A stretch of DNA of 14,778 nucleotides from Cloacimonetes bacterium SCGC AAA252-N17 (GCA_000404785.1 ASNI01000061.1:1-14778), one strand, 5' to 3'; counted from the first letter of the stretch, positions 6,735 to 14,035 are shown. The notes: generated by a model from the letters alone, not told the origin. A program made the numbers and translations.

Positions 6735-8000
6735 ATGATAAATCAAAAGCTTGAAGGTTTGCAGATTATTGGTTTCTATGAAAATAGCCAACTCCTCGAA
6801 AGTGGTGTCGAGGTAGGGGACTGGCTCATAGAATATAATGGTGAGCTTATAGAAAGTAAGAAGCAGCTCACAGAGCTGAAGCTACGCTATCAGGGAATCA
6901 CGAACATCATCATAAAAATTAAACGTAATAATACAGACGAATACTTCCAAATATGGCCCGGCGAGCTGGGAGTGTACCTTGCGGAGGTTGAGAAAAGTCC
7001 CAAAATAAAAAAAGACGCAGTGCGCATTGACAGCATCAAACGCCTGGAAAAGAAAACGGGACTGGAGAATACTTTTTTTACATCAGTTAAAGAAATTTTT
7101 AATCATTATGAGATCGATATTGACTATCATGTACTGCTATGCCTTTCCGGATATCCTTACCGTCTGCAGTTCCGCGAGGATTTTTCTCTGGATATTTTTG
7201 AACCAACAGAAGGATATAACTGCGCATCATTTTTGTTCAACAATCTCGGTCTCAAATGGGAAATCCATAAAAGTAAAACAGAGAAATCATTAAAAAAGAT
7301 CATTTTCAAAAGTATTGATAATGGCATTCCTGTTCTTGCAAGAAACCTGTATGGAAAAGATGAATGGGGAATAATTACCGGCTATCAAAATAATGGGGAT
7401 GAGCTTTTCTGCCGTAGTTTTAGTGACAAGACCCTTGACTATTCCATTGCCCCACATACTCCATCCGCAATAATAATTTATAATGAAGTTCCCTCATTGC
7501 CAGGCGAATCTGGTGATATAAAGGATCTTAAGGAACAGATCGTTGCAGCATTGCACGTGGCTGAGGAATTGCTAAACACCGATGAAGTAAACGGATATTA
7601 TCTCGGAAACATGGCTCTTCAAAAATGGCAGGAAGCACTGGACAACCATGATTTCTTCGATAAACTCTCTGATCATGAATATGATATAATCTGCAAGATC
7701 AACTGCCAGCTCTTTGATAGATACAGCTACAATTGCCAGTTGGCTTCTGAATTATTCTCTGATATTATTCGAATTTTTGAGGAGTCCAAAGAGCATCTGA
7801 AGCGGTTGAGTAAATTTTACAAAGCTGAATCAAAAGTATTGGGCGATTGTCAGAGATTCATCCCAAAAAACTCAGAGGAAAATCTTAAGCAATACTGGAA
7901 TAAAAAATCCAGAAGCAATGAGATCGTTGCCCTTATAAAAATACAAAAAAAGAACCGCGAGATCATGTCAATAATGGAGAAACTTCCGCTTTTCAAATAA
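6735..8000 (+). CDS. PDZ-domain protein fused to a C39/BtrH-like fold and a helical tail
   Basis: This 421-residue protein lacks a signal peptide and membrane segments and so is probably cytoplasmic. Residues 8-83 read as a PDZ domain: GFYENSQLLESGVEVGDWLIEYNG, then a closing strand and PGELGV at 75-80. Residues 130-250 resemble the papain-like fold of peptidase C39 / butirosin BtrH-type proteins. The supports are LLCLSGYPYRLQF at 134-146, a helix starting at YNCAS (Cys163), and the GIPVLARNLYGKDEWGIITG segment, where the family has a Gly-rich loop before the His/Asp region. The rest (about 260-421) is helical and includes GYYLGNMALQKWQEAL, a pattern I associate with the same group. A catalytic Cys-His pair is not certain. 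No ribosome-binding sequence precedes the ATG; the 34 bases before it are only A and T. Confidence 0.6.
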   Translation: MINQKLEGLQIIGFYENSQLLESGVEVGDWLIEYNGELIESKKQLTELKLRYQGITNIIIKIKRNNTDEYFQIWPGELGVYLAEVEKSPKIKKDAVRIDSIKRLEKKTGLENTFFTSVKEIFNHYEIDIDYHVLLCLSGYPYRLQFREDFSLDIFEPTEGYNCASFLFNNLGLKWEIHKSKTEKSLKKIIFKSIDNGIPVLARNLYGKDEWGIITGYQNNGDELFCRSFSDKTLDYSIAPHTPSAIIIYNEVPSLPGESGDIKDLKEQIVAALHVAEELLNTDEVNGYYLGNMALQKWQEALDNHDFFDKLSDHEYDIICKINCQLFDRYSYNCQLASELFSDIIRIFEESKEHLKRLSKFYKAESKVLGDCQRFIPKNSEENLKQYWNKKSRSNEIVALIKIQKKNREIMSIMEKLPLFK

Positions 8001-8070
8001 TTCTTATATAGTTTGACAGCACAAAGGCATTTTCAAGTTTTTAACAAATAATTAAACAGAAAATAATAAT

Positions 8071-8078
8071 TAAAGGAG
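8071..8078 (+). promoter_or_regulatory. Ribosome binding site of yajC
   Basis: The block around AAAGGAG lies about six bases before the ATG at 8084. It is the only strong ribosome-binding sequence near the start of the seven-gene block, so this is probably the block's entry point. Confidence 0.7.
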
Positions 8079-8083
8079 AACAC

Positions 8084-8410
8084 ATGTTCACATCTTTATT
8101 ATATGCTCAGGAAGCTACTGAAGGAGCAGCACAGCAGACTGCTCAGGGTGGCGGCATTATGGGATTTTTACCCATCATTATCATGTTCGTCATTCTCTAT
8201 TTCCTACTCATTAGACCTCAGCAGAAGAAGCAAAAAGACATGGTTAAGATGCGTGGTGATCTTCAGAAGAATGAAAAAGTCATCACCAGCGGCGGTATTA
8301 TCGGCACTATCTACAGTATCAAAGGTGATGTTGTTGTACTCAAAGTTGACGATAACGTAAAAATTGAAGTGACCAAGAGTGCAATTGCGACAAAATTCAT
8401 AAATCAATAA
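8084..8410 (+). CDS. yajC: Preprotein translocase accessory subunit YajC
   Basis: The 108-residue product has the YajC plan: a short N-terminal segment, one membrane helix (about 27-43, FLPIIIMFVILYFLLI) followed at once by RPQQKKQKD, then a small soluble domain with KVITSGGIIGTIYSI and a VVVLKVDDNVKIEV strand pair. YajC joins SecD and SecF and helps the Sec translocon push proteins across the inner membrane. The length is normal for the family. The last base of its stop codon is the first base of the def start (TAATG at 8408-8412), so the two are translationally coupled. SecD and SecF are not in this window. Confidence 0.93.
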   Translation: MFTSLLYAQEATEGAAQQTAQGGGIMGFLPIIIMFVILYFLLIRPQQKKQKDMVKMRGDLQKNEKVITSGGIIGTIYSIKGDVVVLKVDDNVKIEVTKSAIATKFINQ

Positions 8411-8940
8411 TGATACAAAAAATTCGTTTATTCGGGGATAAGGTTCTGCGAAAAAAAGCAGAACCGATCTCCCCAGATGATCCAAAAGCAAAACAGGTTA
8501 TTAAGGATCTTTTGGACACCCTTGCTGCTAATGAAGAATTTGCCCTGGCAGCCCCACAGATTGGACATTCATACCGAATCTTCGTAATCAATCCCATCTG
8601 GATCGAGGATGAAGATAAACGCACAACAATGGTGTTTATTAATCCTGAATTACTCGAGTATGAGGGAGAACAGTTCATGCTTGAGGGCTGTCTTAGTATT
8701 CCTGAAATATATGAAAAAGTCAAACGGGCACAGATAGTGAAATTCCGAGCGCAGGATCTTCATGGAAAATGGAAAAACTACACCGGACGAGAGCTGTTTG
8801 CCAGAACAGCTCAGCATGAAAATGATCATCTCGATGGAATTCTTTTTGTTGATAGAATTTCTTCCATAAGAAGAAAATTAATGCATGGAAAACTAAAAAA
8901 GATGGCTTCAACGACCAAAAATGGAGTTAATGTTGGGTGA
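8410..8940 (+). CDS. def: Peptide deformylase with an altered first motif
   Basis: This 176-residue cytoplasmic metalloenzyme removes the formyl group from the first methionine of new proteins. Two of the three family motifs are intact: EGCLS at 92-96 (Cys94 binds the metal) and QHENDH at 135-140 (His136 and His140 bind the metal, Glu137 is the catalytic base). The first motif normally reads Gly-x-Gly-Leu-Ala-Ala-Pro-Gln. Here it reads Glu43-Phe44-Ala45-Leu-Ala-Ala-Pro-Gln50, so both glycines are replaced while Gln50 remains. The enzyme is probably still active, because metal and base residues are present, but its substrate pocket may differ. It overlaps yajC by one base and fmt by four. Confidence 0.93.
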   Translation: MIQKIRLFGDKVLRKKAEPISPDDPKAKQVIKDLLDTLAANEEFALAAPQIGHSYRIFVINPIWIEDEDKRTTMVFINPELLEYEGEQFMLEGCLSIPEIYEKVKRAQIVKFRAQDLHGKWKNYTGRELFARTAQHENDHLDGILFVDRISSIRRKLMHGKLKKMASTTKNGVNVG

Positions 8941-9884
8941 GACAGATTGAGAAAATTATCTTTATGGGAACTCCTGAATTTGCAGTTCTAACACTCAAAA
9001 AACTTATACAAGATCACAGAAAACCACAATTAGTCATAACGCAACCGGATAGGAAAAGGGGAAGAGGACAAAAGTTATCATACACTCCAGTTAAAGAACT
9101 CGCACTTGAGTATGACTTAGAAGTATATCAACCAACTTCGGTAAACACTCCCTCCTCGTTTGATAAAATTCAAGCATTAAAGCCAGATATGCTCGTTACT
9201 GCTGCTTATGGGAAAATTTTGCGCAAAAAGATTTTGGATATTCCAAAATATGGATGTATCAATCTTCATCCTTCGCTTCTACCAAAATATAGGGGACCTT
9301 CGCCAATTAACTGGGCGCTCTTTCACGGAGACTCTGTCACCGGCATATCTGTTTTCTATATGAATAGTAAAATGGATGCTGGAGATATCATCCTACAGAG
9401 CAAACTCACCGTTCAACCCAATGATAACTATGGTACACTGTCTAAAAAATTAAGCGAAAAGGGTGCACATGATGTACTGGAAGCGATTTCTCTCATTGAG
9501 AAAGGAAAGGATTCACCTGTACCCCAAAATGACCGTTATGCCACGTATTCGCATTTGATAACTCGAGAAACCCGTCAAATTAAGTGGCATCAAACTGCTG
9601 ATGAAATAAATAATCTCATTCGTGGACTCGCTCCGCACCCCTGTGCATTCAGTTATCTTAAGGGAAAAGAGATCAAAATCATGAAAGCAGTTCCAACCTA
9701 CACAGAGCATTCATCAGTTGGCAAGATAGTTGAAATTGAAAAGTTTGAAGGATTTCTTGTTTCCACAGGATATAGACTGCTTCTGGTTAAAGAAATAAAA
9801 CCTCAAGGCAAACCGGCAATGTCCGCTTATGCTTATAGTTTAGGCGCGAATATTCTCAATGAAGAATTCACAGACCAACCCTAA
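8937..9884 (+). CDS. fmt: Methionyl-tRNA formyltransferase (GTG start)
   Basis: The 315-residue enzyme transfers a formyl group from 10-formyltetrahydrofolate to the methionine on the initiator tRNA. It shows MGTPEFAV at 10-17, NLHPSLLPKYRG with the catalytic Asn109 and His111, and the paired aspartate in MDAGD (Asp147). The C-terminal domain (about 205-315) that grips the tRNA is present. I choose the GTG at 8937 because the next ATG would cut into the first strand. It overlaps the def stop as GTGA (8937-8940), and GGAG at 8923-8926 lies ten bases before it. Being next to def is a common arrangement. Confidence 0.95.
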   Translation: MRQIEKIIFMGTPEFAVLTLKKLIQDHRKPQLVITQPDRKRGRGQKLSYTPVKELALEYDLEVYQPTSVNTPSSFDKIQALKPDMLVTAAYGKILRKKILDIPKYGCINLHPSLLPKYRGPSPINWALFHGDSVTGISVFYMNSKMDAGDIILQSKLTVQPNDNYGTLSKKLSEKGAHDVLEAISLIEKGKDSPVPQNDRYATYSHLITRETRQIKWHQTADEINNLIRGLAPHPCAFSYLKGKEIKIMKAVPTYTEHSSVGKIVEIEKFEGFLVSTGYRLLLVKEIKPQGKPAMSAYAYSLGANILNEEFTDQP

Positions 9885-10653
9885 ACCAGTCGGCAAAGCG
9901 CTTTTCCTCTGGCTTTCAACCATTAGTCTTATTCTGCTGATGGTAGGGGTAACTGCGCTATGGTATTTCATCTCTCCGCGATTGCACGAAATTAATGAAG
10001 CACTACCTTTTGTACTTCTTTCGGGCTTAAGGATTTTCTTCTTCATCCTCATCATCGGCTCGATACTCGTACTACTAACTGCAATTTTTGAGAGAAATTT
10101 CATCATCGCTAGGTTTGCAGCACATATGTTCATCCGTATAATGTATCCAGTATGTATTATTTTTGCTTCTCTCATAGGAATTCCTGAAGAGCGGATTGGA
10201 GAATCCTTCGTGCGGGTTAATGATACATTTATTCGTTCTCTGCGGAAGAAGTTCGATTCCAAAGACACGCTCGTGCTCCTACCTCATTGTTTGCAGGACA
10301 CATCATGCACTGTCAGAATAACGGTAAATCCCTCAAACTGTAAAAGGTGCATGCGCTGCGATATTGGGAAAGTGCTGGAACTCTGTGATGAGTATGGTGT
10401 TAATATCTCAATCGCAACCGGAGGTACTTTAGCACGCAGGATAGTCATAGATAAAAAACCGAAAGTGATCGTTGCAGTTGCCTGTTATCGAGACCTGGTT
10501 TCAGGAATTCGGGATGCTTATCCTATTATGACACTGGGCGTTTTCAACCTGCGTCCTAACGGACCTTGCATCAACACTCACGTAAATATCGATACCCTCA
10601 GACAAGCTCTTGAATCGGTTGTAAAGAAACCAATACAGTCATTTGAGAATTAG
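9859..10653 (+). CDS. DUF116-family membrane protein with a cysteine-rich cluster
   Basis: The 264-residue product has two or three N-terminal membrane helices (about 13-36, 50-75 and 88-106) followed by a cytoplasmic domain of the DUF116 type (PF01976). The domain begins at LPHCLQ (142-146). It then has a cysteine cluster at 144, 150, 161, 164 and 167, CxxCxxC-like and suited to an iron-sulfur centre or zinc. Further cysteines are at 176, 209 (in VAVACYRDL) and 237 (in GPCINT). No reaction is established for the family that I know of. It overlaps fmt by 26 bases, so the two are co-translated, and rtcB begins five bases after its stop. No other good start lies between the ATG at 9859 and the first membrane helix. 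Confidence 0.88.
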   Translation: MKNSQTNPKPVGKALFLWLSTISLILLMVGVTALWYFISPRLHEINEALPFVLLSGLRIFFFILIIGSILVLLTAIFERNFIIARFAAHMFIRIMYPVCIIFASLIGIPEERIGESFVRVNDTFIRSLRKKFDSKDTLVLLPHCLQDTSCTVRITVNPSNCKRCMRCDIGKVLELCDEYGVNISIATGGTLARRIVIDKKPKVIVAVACYRDLVSGIRDAYPIMTLGVFNLRPNGPCINTHVNIDTLRQALESVVKKPIQSFEN

Positions 10654-10658
10654 TAACA

Positions 10659-12110
10659 ATGCAATTTAACGGACATCCAATACATAAAATTTCAGATGCT
10701 ATCTGGGAAATTCCACGATCCGGAGAGATGACAGTTCCTGCGAGATTCTATGCAACCGAGAAGATGCTTCCTCAAATTTTCAAAGATAATGCACTTTCCC
10801 AGCTTCTCAATGTTGCACATCTCCCTGGAATTCAAAAATATGCAATGGCAATGCCCGATATTCATTATGGCTACGGATTTCCTATCGGCGGAGTTGCAGC
10901 TTTTGATGTTGATGACGGAATTATCTCTCCTGGCGGCGTCGGGTATGATATTAATTGTGGGGTAAGATTTTGCAGAACAAATCTATCACATAATGATATC
11001 AAAGACTTTATTCCAAAAATTGTAGAAGGATTCTATAAATTCGTCCCAAGTGGGCTCGGTTCGAGCGGTGCAATAAAAAAGCTCAACTATCAGGAAGAAA
11101 CCGAGGTAATGCTCAATGGAGCGAAATGGGCAATCGGGCGAGGTTTTGGCGAGGAAAGTGATCTCGAGCATATCGAAAATTATGGATGTATGAAAGATGC
11201 AAATCCTGATACGATCAGTGATCGTGCCCGTCAGCGTGGACTCGACCAAGTTGGCACACTGGGTTCCGGAAATCATTTTCTTGAGATCGGTATTATTGAT
11301 AAGATATATGATGAGCAGCTTGCACACAAATTATCACTGGGAAAAGAACAGGTTATCATCATGGTGCATAGTGGCTCTCGCGGATTCGGTTATCAGGTTT
11401 GTGATGATTTTCTTCATCAAATGGTGAGAGAGCTATCTTCTTTGCCTTACAAAATCCCTGACAAACAGCTTGCCTGTTCGCAGTTTAAATCAAACCTTGG
11501 AAAGAAATATTACCAGGCAATGTGCTGTGCTGCAAATTATGCATGGGCGAACAGACAGGTTCTGATGACGCTTGCGAAAAAAGCACTCATTAAAACCCTT
11601 TCAATTTCTGATGAACGACTCGGTTTTCAGCTCATATATGATGTATGCCATAATATTGCAAAGGTTGAAAAGCACAAAGTCAATGGCAAAGAGATGATGC
11701 TGTGCGTTCACAGAAAGGGTGCAACTCGCTCTTTTGGTCCTGGACGTGATGAACTTTCTGACGAATATAAAGAAATCGGGCAGCCGGTAATTATCCCGGG
11801 TGATATGGGCACTCATTCTTTCCTCTTGATCGGTACTGACAAAGCGATGGAAGAGAGTTTCGGGTCTTGCTGTCATGGTGCCGGACGTGTGATGAGCAGA
11901 AGCAAGGCAAAACGTACATTCTCATTTCAACAAGTAAAGAGTGAGTTGCAAAAGCAGGGGATTGTCGTGTGGTCCGTTAAAAAAAATACTCTTGTCGAAG
12001 AATCACCTCACACTTATAAAAATGTATCAGATGTAGTTGAAGCAGTTGAGATGGCAGGTCTGGCAAGGAAAATTGTTCGCACAAGACCTCTCGGCGTCTT
12101 AAAAGGTTAG
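10659..12110 (+). CDS. rtcB: RNA-splicing ligase RtcB
   Basis: The 483-residue enzyme joins RNA 3'-phosphate (or 2',3'-cyclic phosphate) and 5'-hydroxyl ends, using GTP and manganese. All key residues can be seen: Asp97 and Cys100 in GYDINC, His206 in GSGNHF, His237 in VHSGSRG, His331 in the CHNIAK motif and the guanylylated His406 in CHGAGR. The HRKGATR loop lies at 351-357. Spacing matches the archaeal enzyme, whose nucleophile is His404. One small change is Tyr where the usual sequence after the HSGSRG motif has His (GYQV rather than GHQV). The length is full, with no intein. The archease gene starts at the next base after the stop. Confidence 0.96.
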   Translation: MQFNGHPIHKISDAIWEIPRSGEMTVPARFYATEKMLPQIFKDNALSQLLNVAHLPGIQKYAMAMPDIHYGYGFPIGGVAAFDVDDGIISPGGVGYDINCGVRFCRTNLSHNDIKDFIPKIVEGFYKFVPSGLGSSGAIKKLNYQEETEVMLNGAKWAIGRGFGEESDLEHIENYGCMKDANPDTISDRARQRGLDQVGTLGSGNHFLEIGIIDKIYDEQLAHKLSLGKEQVIIMVHSGSRGFGYQVCDDFLHQMVRELSSLPYKIPDKQLACSQFKSNLGKKYYQAMCCAANYAWANRQVLMTLAKKALIKTLSISDERLGFQLIYDVCHNIAKVEKHKVNGKEMMLCVHRKGATRSFGPGRDELSDEYKEIGQPVIIPGDMGTHSFLLIGTDKAMEESFGSCCHGAGRVMSRSKAKRTFSFQQVKSELQKQGIVVWSVKKNTLVEESPHTYKNVSDVVEAVEMAGLARKIVRTRPLGVLKG

Positions 12111-12533
12111 ATGAACTACAAAATTATTGATCATACTGCAGATCTCGCAGTTGAATTCTATGGCAAAACCATTGCTGAACTTTTTGAAGACAGTGCAGTC
12201 TCGCTCTCAGAGATCATATTTGATAAAGAAATAAATCCAAAGGGTGGAGACACACTTGAGTTATCCTTCACAACCGACAATATAGAGGTAAATTACATTG
12301 ATTTTTTACGCGAGGTCTTGTATAATATCAATCAAAATTATTACTATTTCTATAAATGTAAAGCTGCCTTTATATCTGATACTTCTCTCTCGATCAAATA
12401 CAGGTATTCTCAATTCAAAAAAGATGACATCAAAAACGAAATAAAAGCAGTAACCTATCATGCATGCGTGATTAAAAACAAAGTCATTGATGGTCACAAA
12501 ATGTATTATGCAAAGGTTACATTTGATATATGA
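12111..12533 (+). CDS. Archease, activator of RtcB
   Basis: The 140-residue product has the archease signature: DHTAD (7-11) at the N-terminus, LFEDSAVSLSEI shortly after, the helix FLREVLYNI, KAVTYHACVI near 111-120 and the C-terminal strand ending in Phe-Asp-Ile (Asp139). Archease speeds up loading of GMP onto RtcB and broadens its nucleotide use. It starts one base after the rtcB stop (no gap), with AAAGG at the end of rtcB as a likely ribosome binding site. This rtcB-archease neighbourhood is a known pairing. Its stop overlaps the next gene as ATGA (12530-12533). Confidence 0.93.
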   Translation: MNYKIIDHTADLAVEFYGKTIAELFEDSAVSLSEIIFDKEINPKGGDTLELSFTTDNIEVNYIDFLREVLYNINQNYYYFYKCKAAFISDTSLSIKYRYSQFKKDDIKNEIKAVTYHACVIKNKVIDGHKMYYAKVTFDI

Positions 12534-13252
12534 AATTGATTATTTTCAGTTTGATAATTCTTTTATTCGTTTTTTCTTCTTTAGTTTACGCAGAACAACT
12601 TACGATCCTATGCAATAATTTTTCTCCTGAAGATTCTGTTCTGTTTAAAGGCACAGAACTAACCGATTCTTTATCACAGAAATACAATAACTTCTTTATT
12701 GTCTCTCCTTTCCCGTTTTTAGAGCAAAATGAACAGCAAATATGTTTTTTCAATCCTTCAATTTTTTCTGAGAAATCCTTGAATTCAACTCAAAAAGTGC
12801 TCGCTTCAAATATCCAAAGCACAGATTCGCTTTTTTATGATCTCATACCATACAAACCTGTAATGCTGGATACACATTCGGTAGTATTCATCAGCATCAC
12901 AACACCGGATTTTCCTCATCTTTATAAGAAATTTTCTCAAGAGCTTATTGTTCAGATCGACATATTTGATAGGATAAAAGAGCTTTGTTCAGTGTTTAAA
13001 AAATTCGGTATCGATTACATCATTGCTATAAATTACTTGGGAGATTATCTCAGCAAAGAAATGTTGCAAAAGTGTCCCGAACTCGATCTCGTGATCGATT
13101 ACTTTTCTCTTGATAATACTCACCATTATATGAAGGAGATCACTCATCCTCGCTTAATAAACTGGAGTAGAAAGAAAGAGCATTTCCTGCTCATTGAAAT
13201 AGAATTGCTGAATAATACACTGAAAGTCCAGAATATCAATCTTATCGAATAG
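12530..13252 (+). CDS. Exported protein resembling a degraded 5'-nucleotidase / metallophosphoesterase
   Basis: This 240-residue product has a clear signal peptide (residues 1-21, ending VYA before EQ) and so is periplasmic or secreted. Its mature start, LTILCNNFSPED, lines up with the usual LTILHTNDFHG of secreted 5'-nucleotidases. The later segment (RIKELCSVFKKFGIDYIIAINYLGDYLSK, split here as RIKELCSVFKKF then GIDYIIAINYLGDYLSK) lines up with their L-x-x-x-x-D-V-V-I-x-L-S-H-L-G pattern. It is followed by CPELDLVIDYF, where the family has a GH motif. The metal-binding His and Asp residues expected at those points are replaced, so it is probably not an active hydrolase. The ATGA overlap with archease places it last in the block. 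Confidence 0.6.
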   Translation: MKLIIFSLIILLFVFSSLVYAEQLTILCNNFSPEDSVLFKGTELTDSLSQKYNNFFIVSPFPFLEQNEQQICFFNPSIFSEKSLNSTQKVLASNIQSTDSLFYDLIPYKPVMLDTHSVVFISITTPDFPHLYKKFSQELIVQIDIFDRIKELCSVFKKFGIDYIIAINYLGDYLSKEMLQKCPELDLVIDYFSLDNTHHYMKEITHPRLINWSRKKEHFLLIEIELLNNTLKVQNINLIE

Positions 13253-13303
13253 CACTTTCTCATAATTTTTAACCACGAATTAACACGAATTTTCACAAAA
13301 TAA

Positions 13304-13321
13304 TTAATAGGACGCCAGTCT
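13304..13321 (+). repeat. Direct repeat, copy 1 (TTAATAGGACGCCAGTCT)
   Basis: An 18-base block that returns at 14119-14136 with two changes (A for G and A for T). The copies bracket most of the repeat field. Confidence 0.5.
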
Positions 13322-13377
13322 TCTTCCGATCCCAGTGAATTTGAAAACAGAGATTTCACGGGACAGGTAAATCGGAA

Positions 13378-13391
13378 TACGCCTTGGCAGG
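13378..13391 (+). repeat. TACGCC-type motif, copy 1
   Basis: TACGCCTTGGCAGG; one of a family of 14-base motifs with a fixed frame (TACGCC, two to five variable bases, then CAGG or CAAG). Other copies are at 13497-13510, 13511-13523 (partial), 13596-13609, 13973-13986, 14003-14016 and 14145-14158 (partial). Confidence 0.55.
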
Positions 13392-13476
13392 CAGACCCAC
13401 GCAGATTGAACTGATTATCGCAGATATAAATATTGAATTTATTTCACCACTAGTCTTCGTTACACTTCAGTCTTCT

Positions 13477-13492
13477 TCCCGACTAGTCGGGA
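13477..13492. repeat. 16-bp perfect palindrome
   Basis: TCCCGACTAGTCGGGA is fully self-complementary with no loop. It may be a protein-binding site or part of the repeat field. It directly precedes a TACGCC motif. Confidence 0.55.
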
Positions 13493-13496
13493 CGGA

Positions 13497-13523
13497 TACG
13501 CCCTGACAGGATGCCTTGGCAAG
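13497..13523 (+). repeat. TACGCC-type motifs, copies 2 and 3 in tandem
   Basis: TACGCCCTGACAGG is followed directly by the related ATGCCTTGGCAAG. Confidence 0.5.
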
Positions 13524-13526
13524 CAA

Positions 13527-13562
13527 GGACATGTCATTCCCTCGAAAGAGGGAATCCAGTAT
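13527..13562 (+). repeat. GTCATTCC hairpin repeat, copy 1
   Basis: The frame AGGAC-A-TGTCATTCC at the left and GGAATCCAGTAT at the right encloses a stem of 8 base pairs (13536-13543 with 13548-13555) capped by a GAAA tetraloop. The same frame recurs at 13664-13704. The layout resembles the ATTCCC...GGGAAT repeats called dRS3 in Neisseria. Confidence 0.65.
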
Positions 13563-13595
13563 TTAAATTTATTTAATCTCCCGTCTTCAGTGCGC

Positions 13596-13609
13596 TACGC
13601 CGTGGCAAG
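13596..13609 (+). repeat. TACGCC-type motif, copy 4
   Basis: TACGCCGTGGCAAG, preceded by CGTCTTCAGTGCG, a divergent form of the sequence upstream of the copies at 13973 and 14003. Confidence 0.5.
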
Positions 13610-13663
13610 TAGAGAAAACAGAGAGAATATCACTTGAGGGGAAAGTAATTCCCATATAAAAAG

Positions 13664-13704
13664 GACGTGTCATTCCTCCCGATTTGTCGGGAGGAATCCA
13701 GTAT
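13664..13704 (+). repeat. GTCATTCC hairpin repeat, copy 2
   Basis: Same outer frame as copy 1 (AGGACGTGTCATTCC and GGAATCCAGTAT), but the inside is longer. The stem is 11 base pairs (13672-13682 with 13687-13697) with a TTTG loop. Changes in the stem are matched on both sides, so the pairing is kept while the sequence differs. Confidence 0.7.
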
Positions 13705-13790
13705 CATAATAGCAAACGGATTTTCACGGATGAACGCAGATCAAGAATTAACTAATTCTCCAATTTCAAATTTCCATTTATCCCATTTCC

Positions 13791-13830
13791 AACCATTGCG
13801 AAGGTTTAACAACCATTCCCAAGGTTTGAA
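13791..13830 (+). repeat. 20-bp tandem repeat, two copies
   Basis: AACCATTGCGAAGGTTT and AACCATTCCCAAGGTTT follow each other with a period of 20 bases. Each unit has AACC at the left and GGTT at the right, so each could form a small hairpin. Confidence 0.6.
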
Positions 13831-13920
13831 TTTCTTTTTTCGCCTGCTACGTTGAATTTATTTTTTATTCAACAGGAGTGTATTTTCGTGGTTAAATACT
13901 TTTAAGACTAACCTCAGTTT

Positions 13921-14035
13921 TTGTAACGCAAGATTCCAATCTTGCGCATCTCAACATCAGTCTTCGTTTCACTACGCCTAGACAGGTCAGTCTTCGTTTC
14001 ACTACGCCTAGACAGGTCGGAATGTTGAGTTACAA
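13921..14035. mobile_element. 115-bp MITE-like element with nested inverted repeats
   Basis: The ends TTGTAAC (13921-13927) and GTTACAA (14029-14035) are inverted repeats. Inside lies a 9-bp hairpin with a CC loop (13927-13935 with 13938-13946), then CTCAACAT (13950-13957), which pairs with ATGTTGAG (14022-14029). The whole could fold as a three-way junction. No coding frame is present, and no target-site duplication could be confirmed. It contains the 30-base tandem duplication listed next. Confidence 0.55.
13957..14016 (+). repeat. 30-bp tandem duplication
   Basis: Two identical 30-base units lie head to tail (13957-13986 and 13987-14016). Each starts TCAGTCTTCG and ends with a TACGCC-type motif. 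The perfect identity suggests a recent duplication inside the surrounding element. Confidence 0.85.

Noticed and set aside
8013..8018. TTGACA upstream of yajC as a promoter
   Set aside because: No TATAAT-like element lies at a 15-19 base spacing, so the promoter cannot be supported from sequence alone.
13667..13855. Open frame of 62 codons
   Set aside because: It is composed of the GTCATTCC hairpin repeat, an ACGGATTTTCACGG remnant and the AACCATT tandem repeat, with no ribosome binding site and no protein-like pattern.
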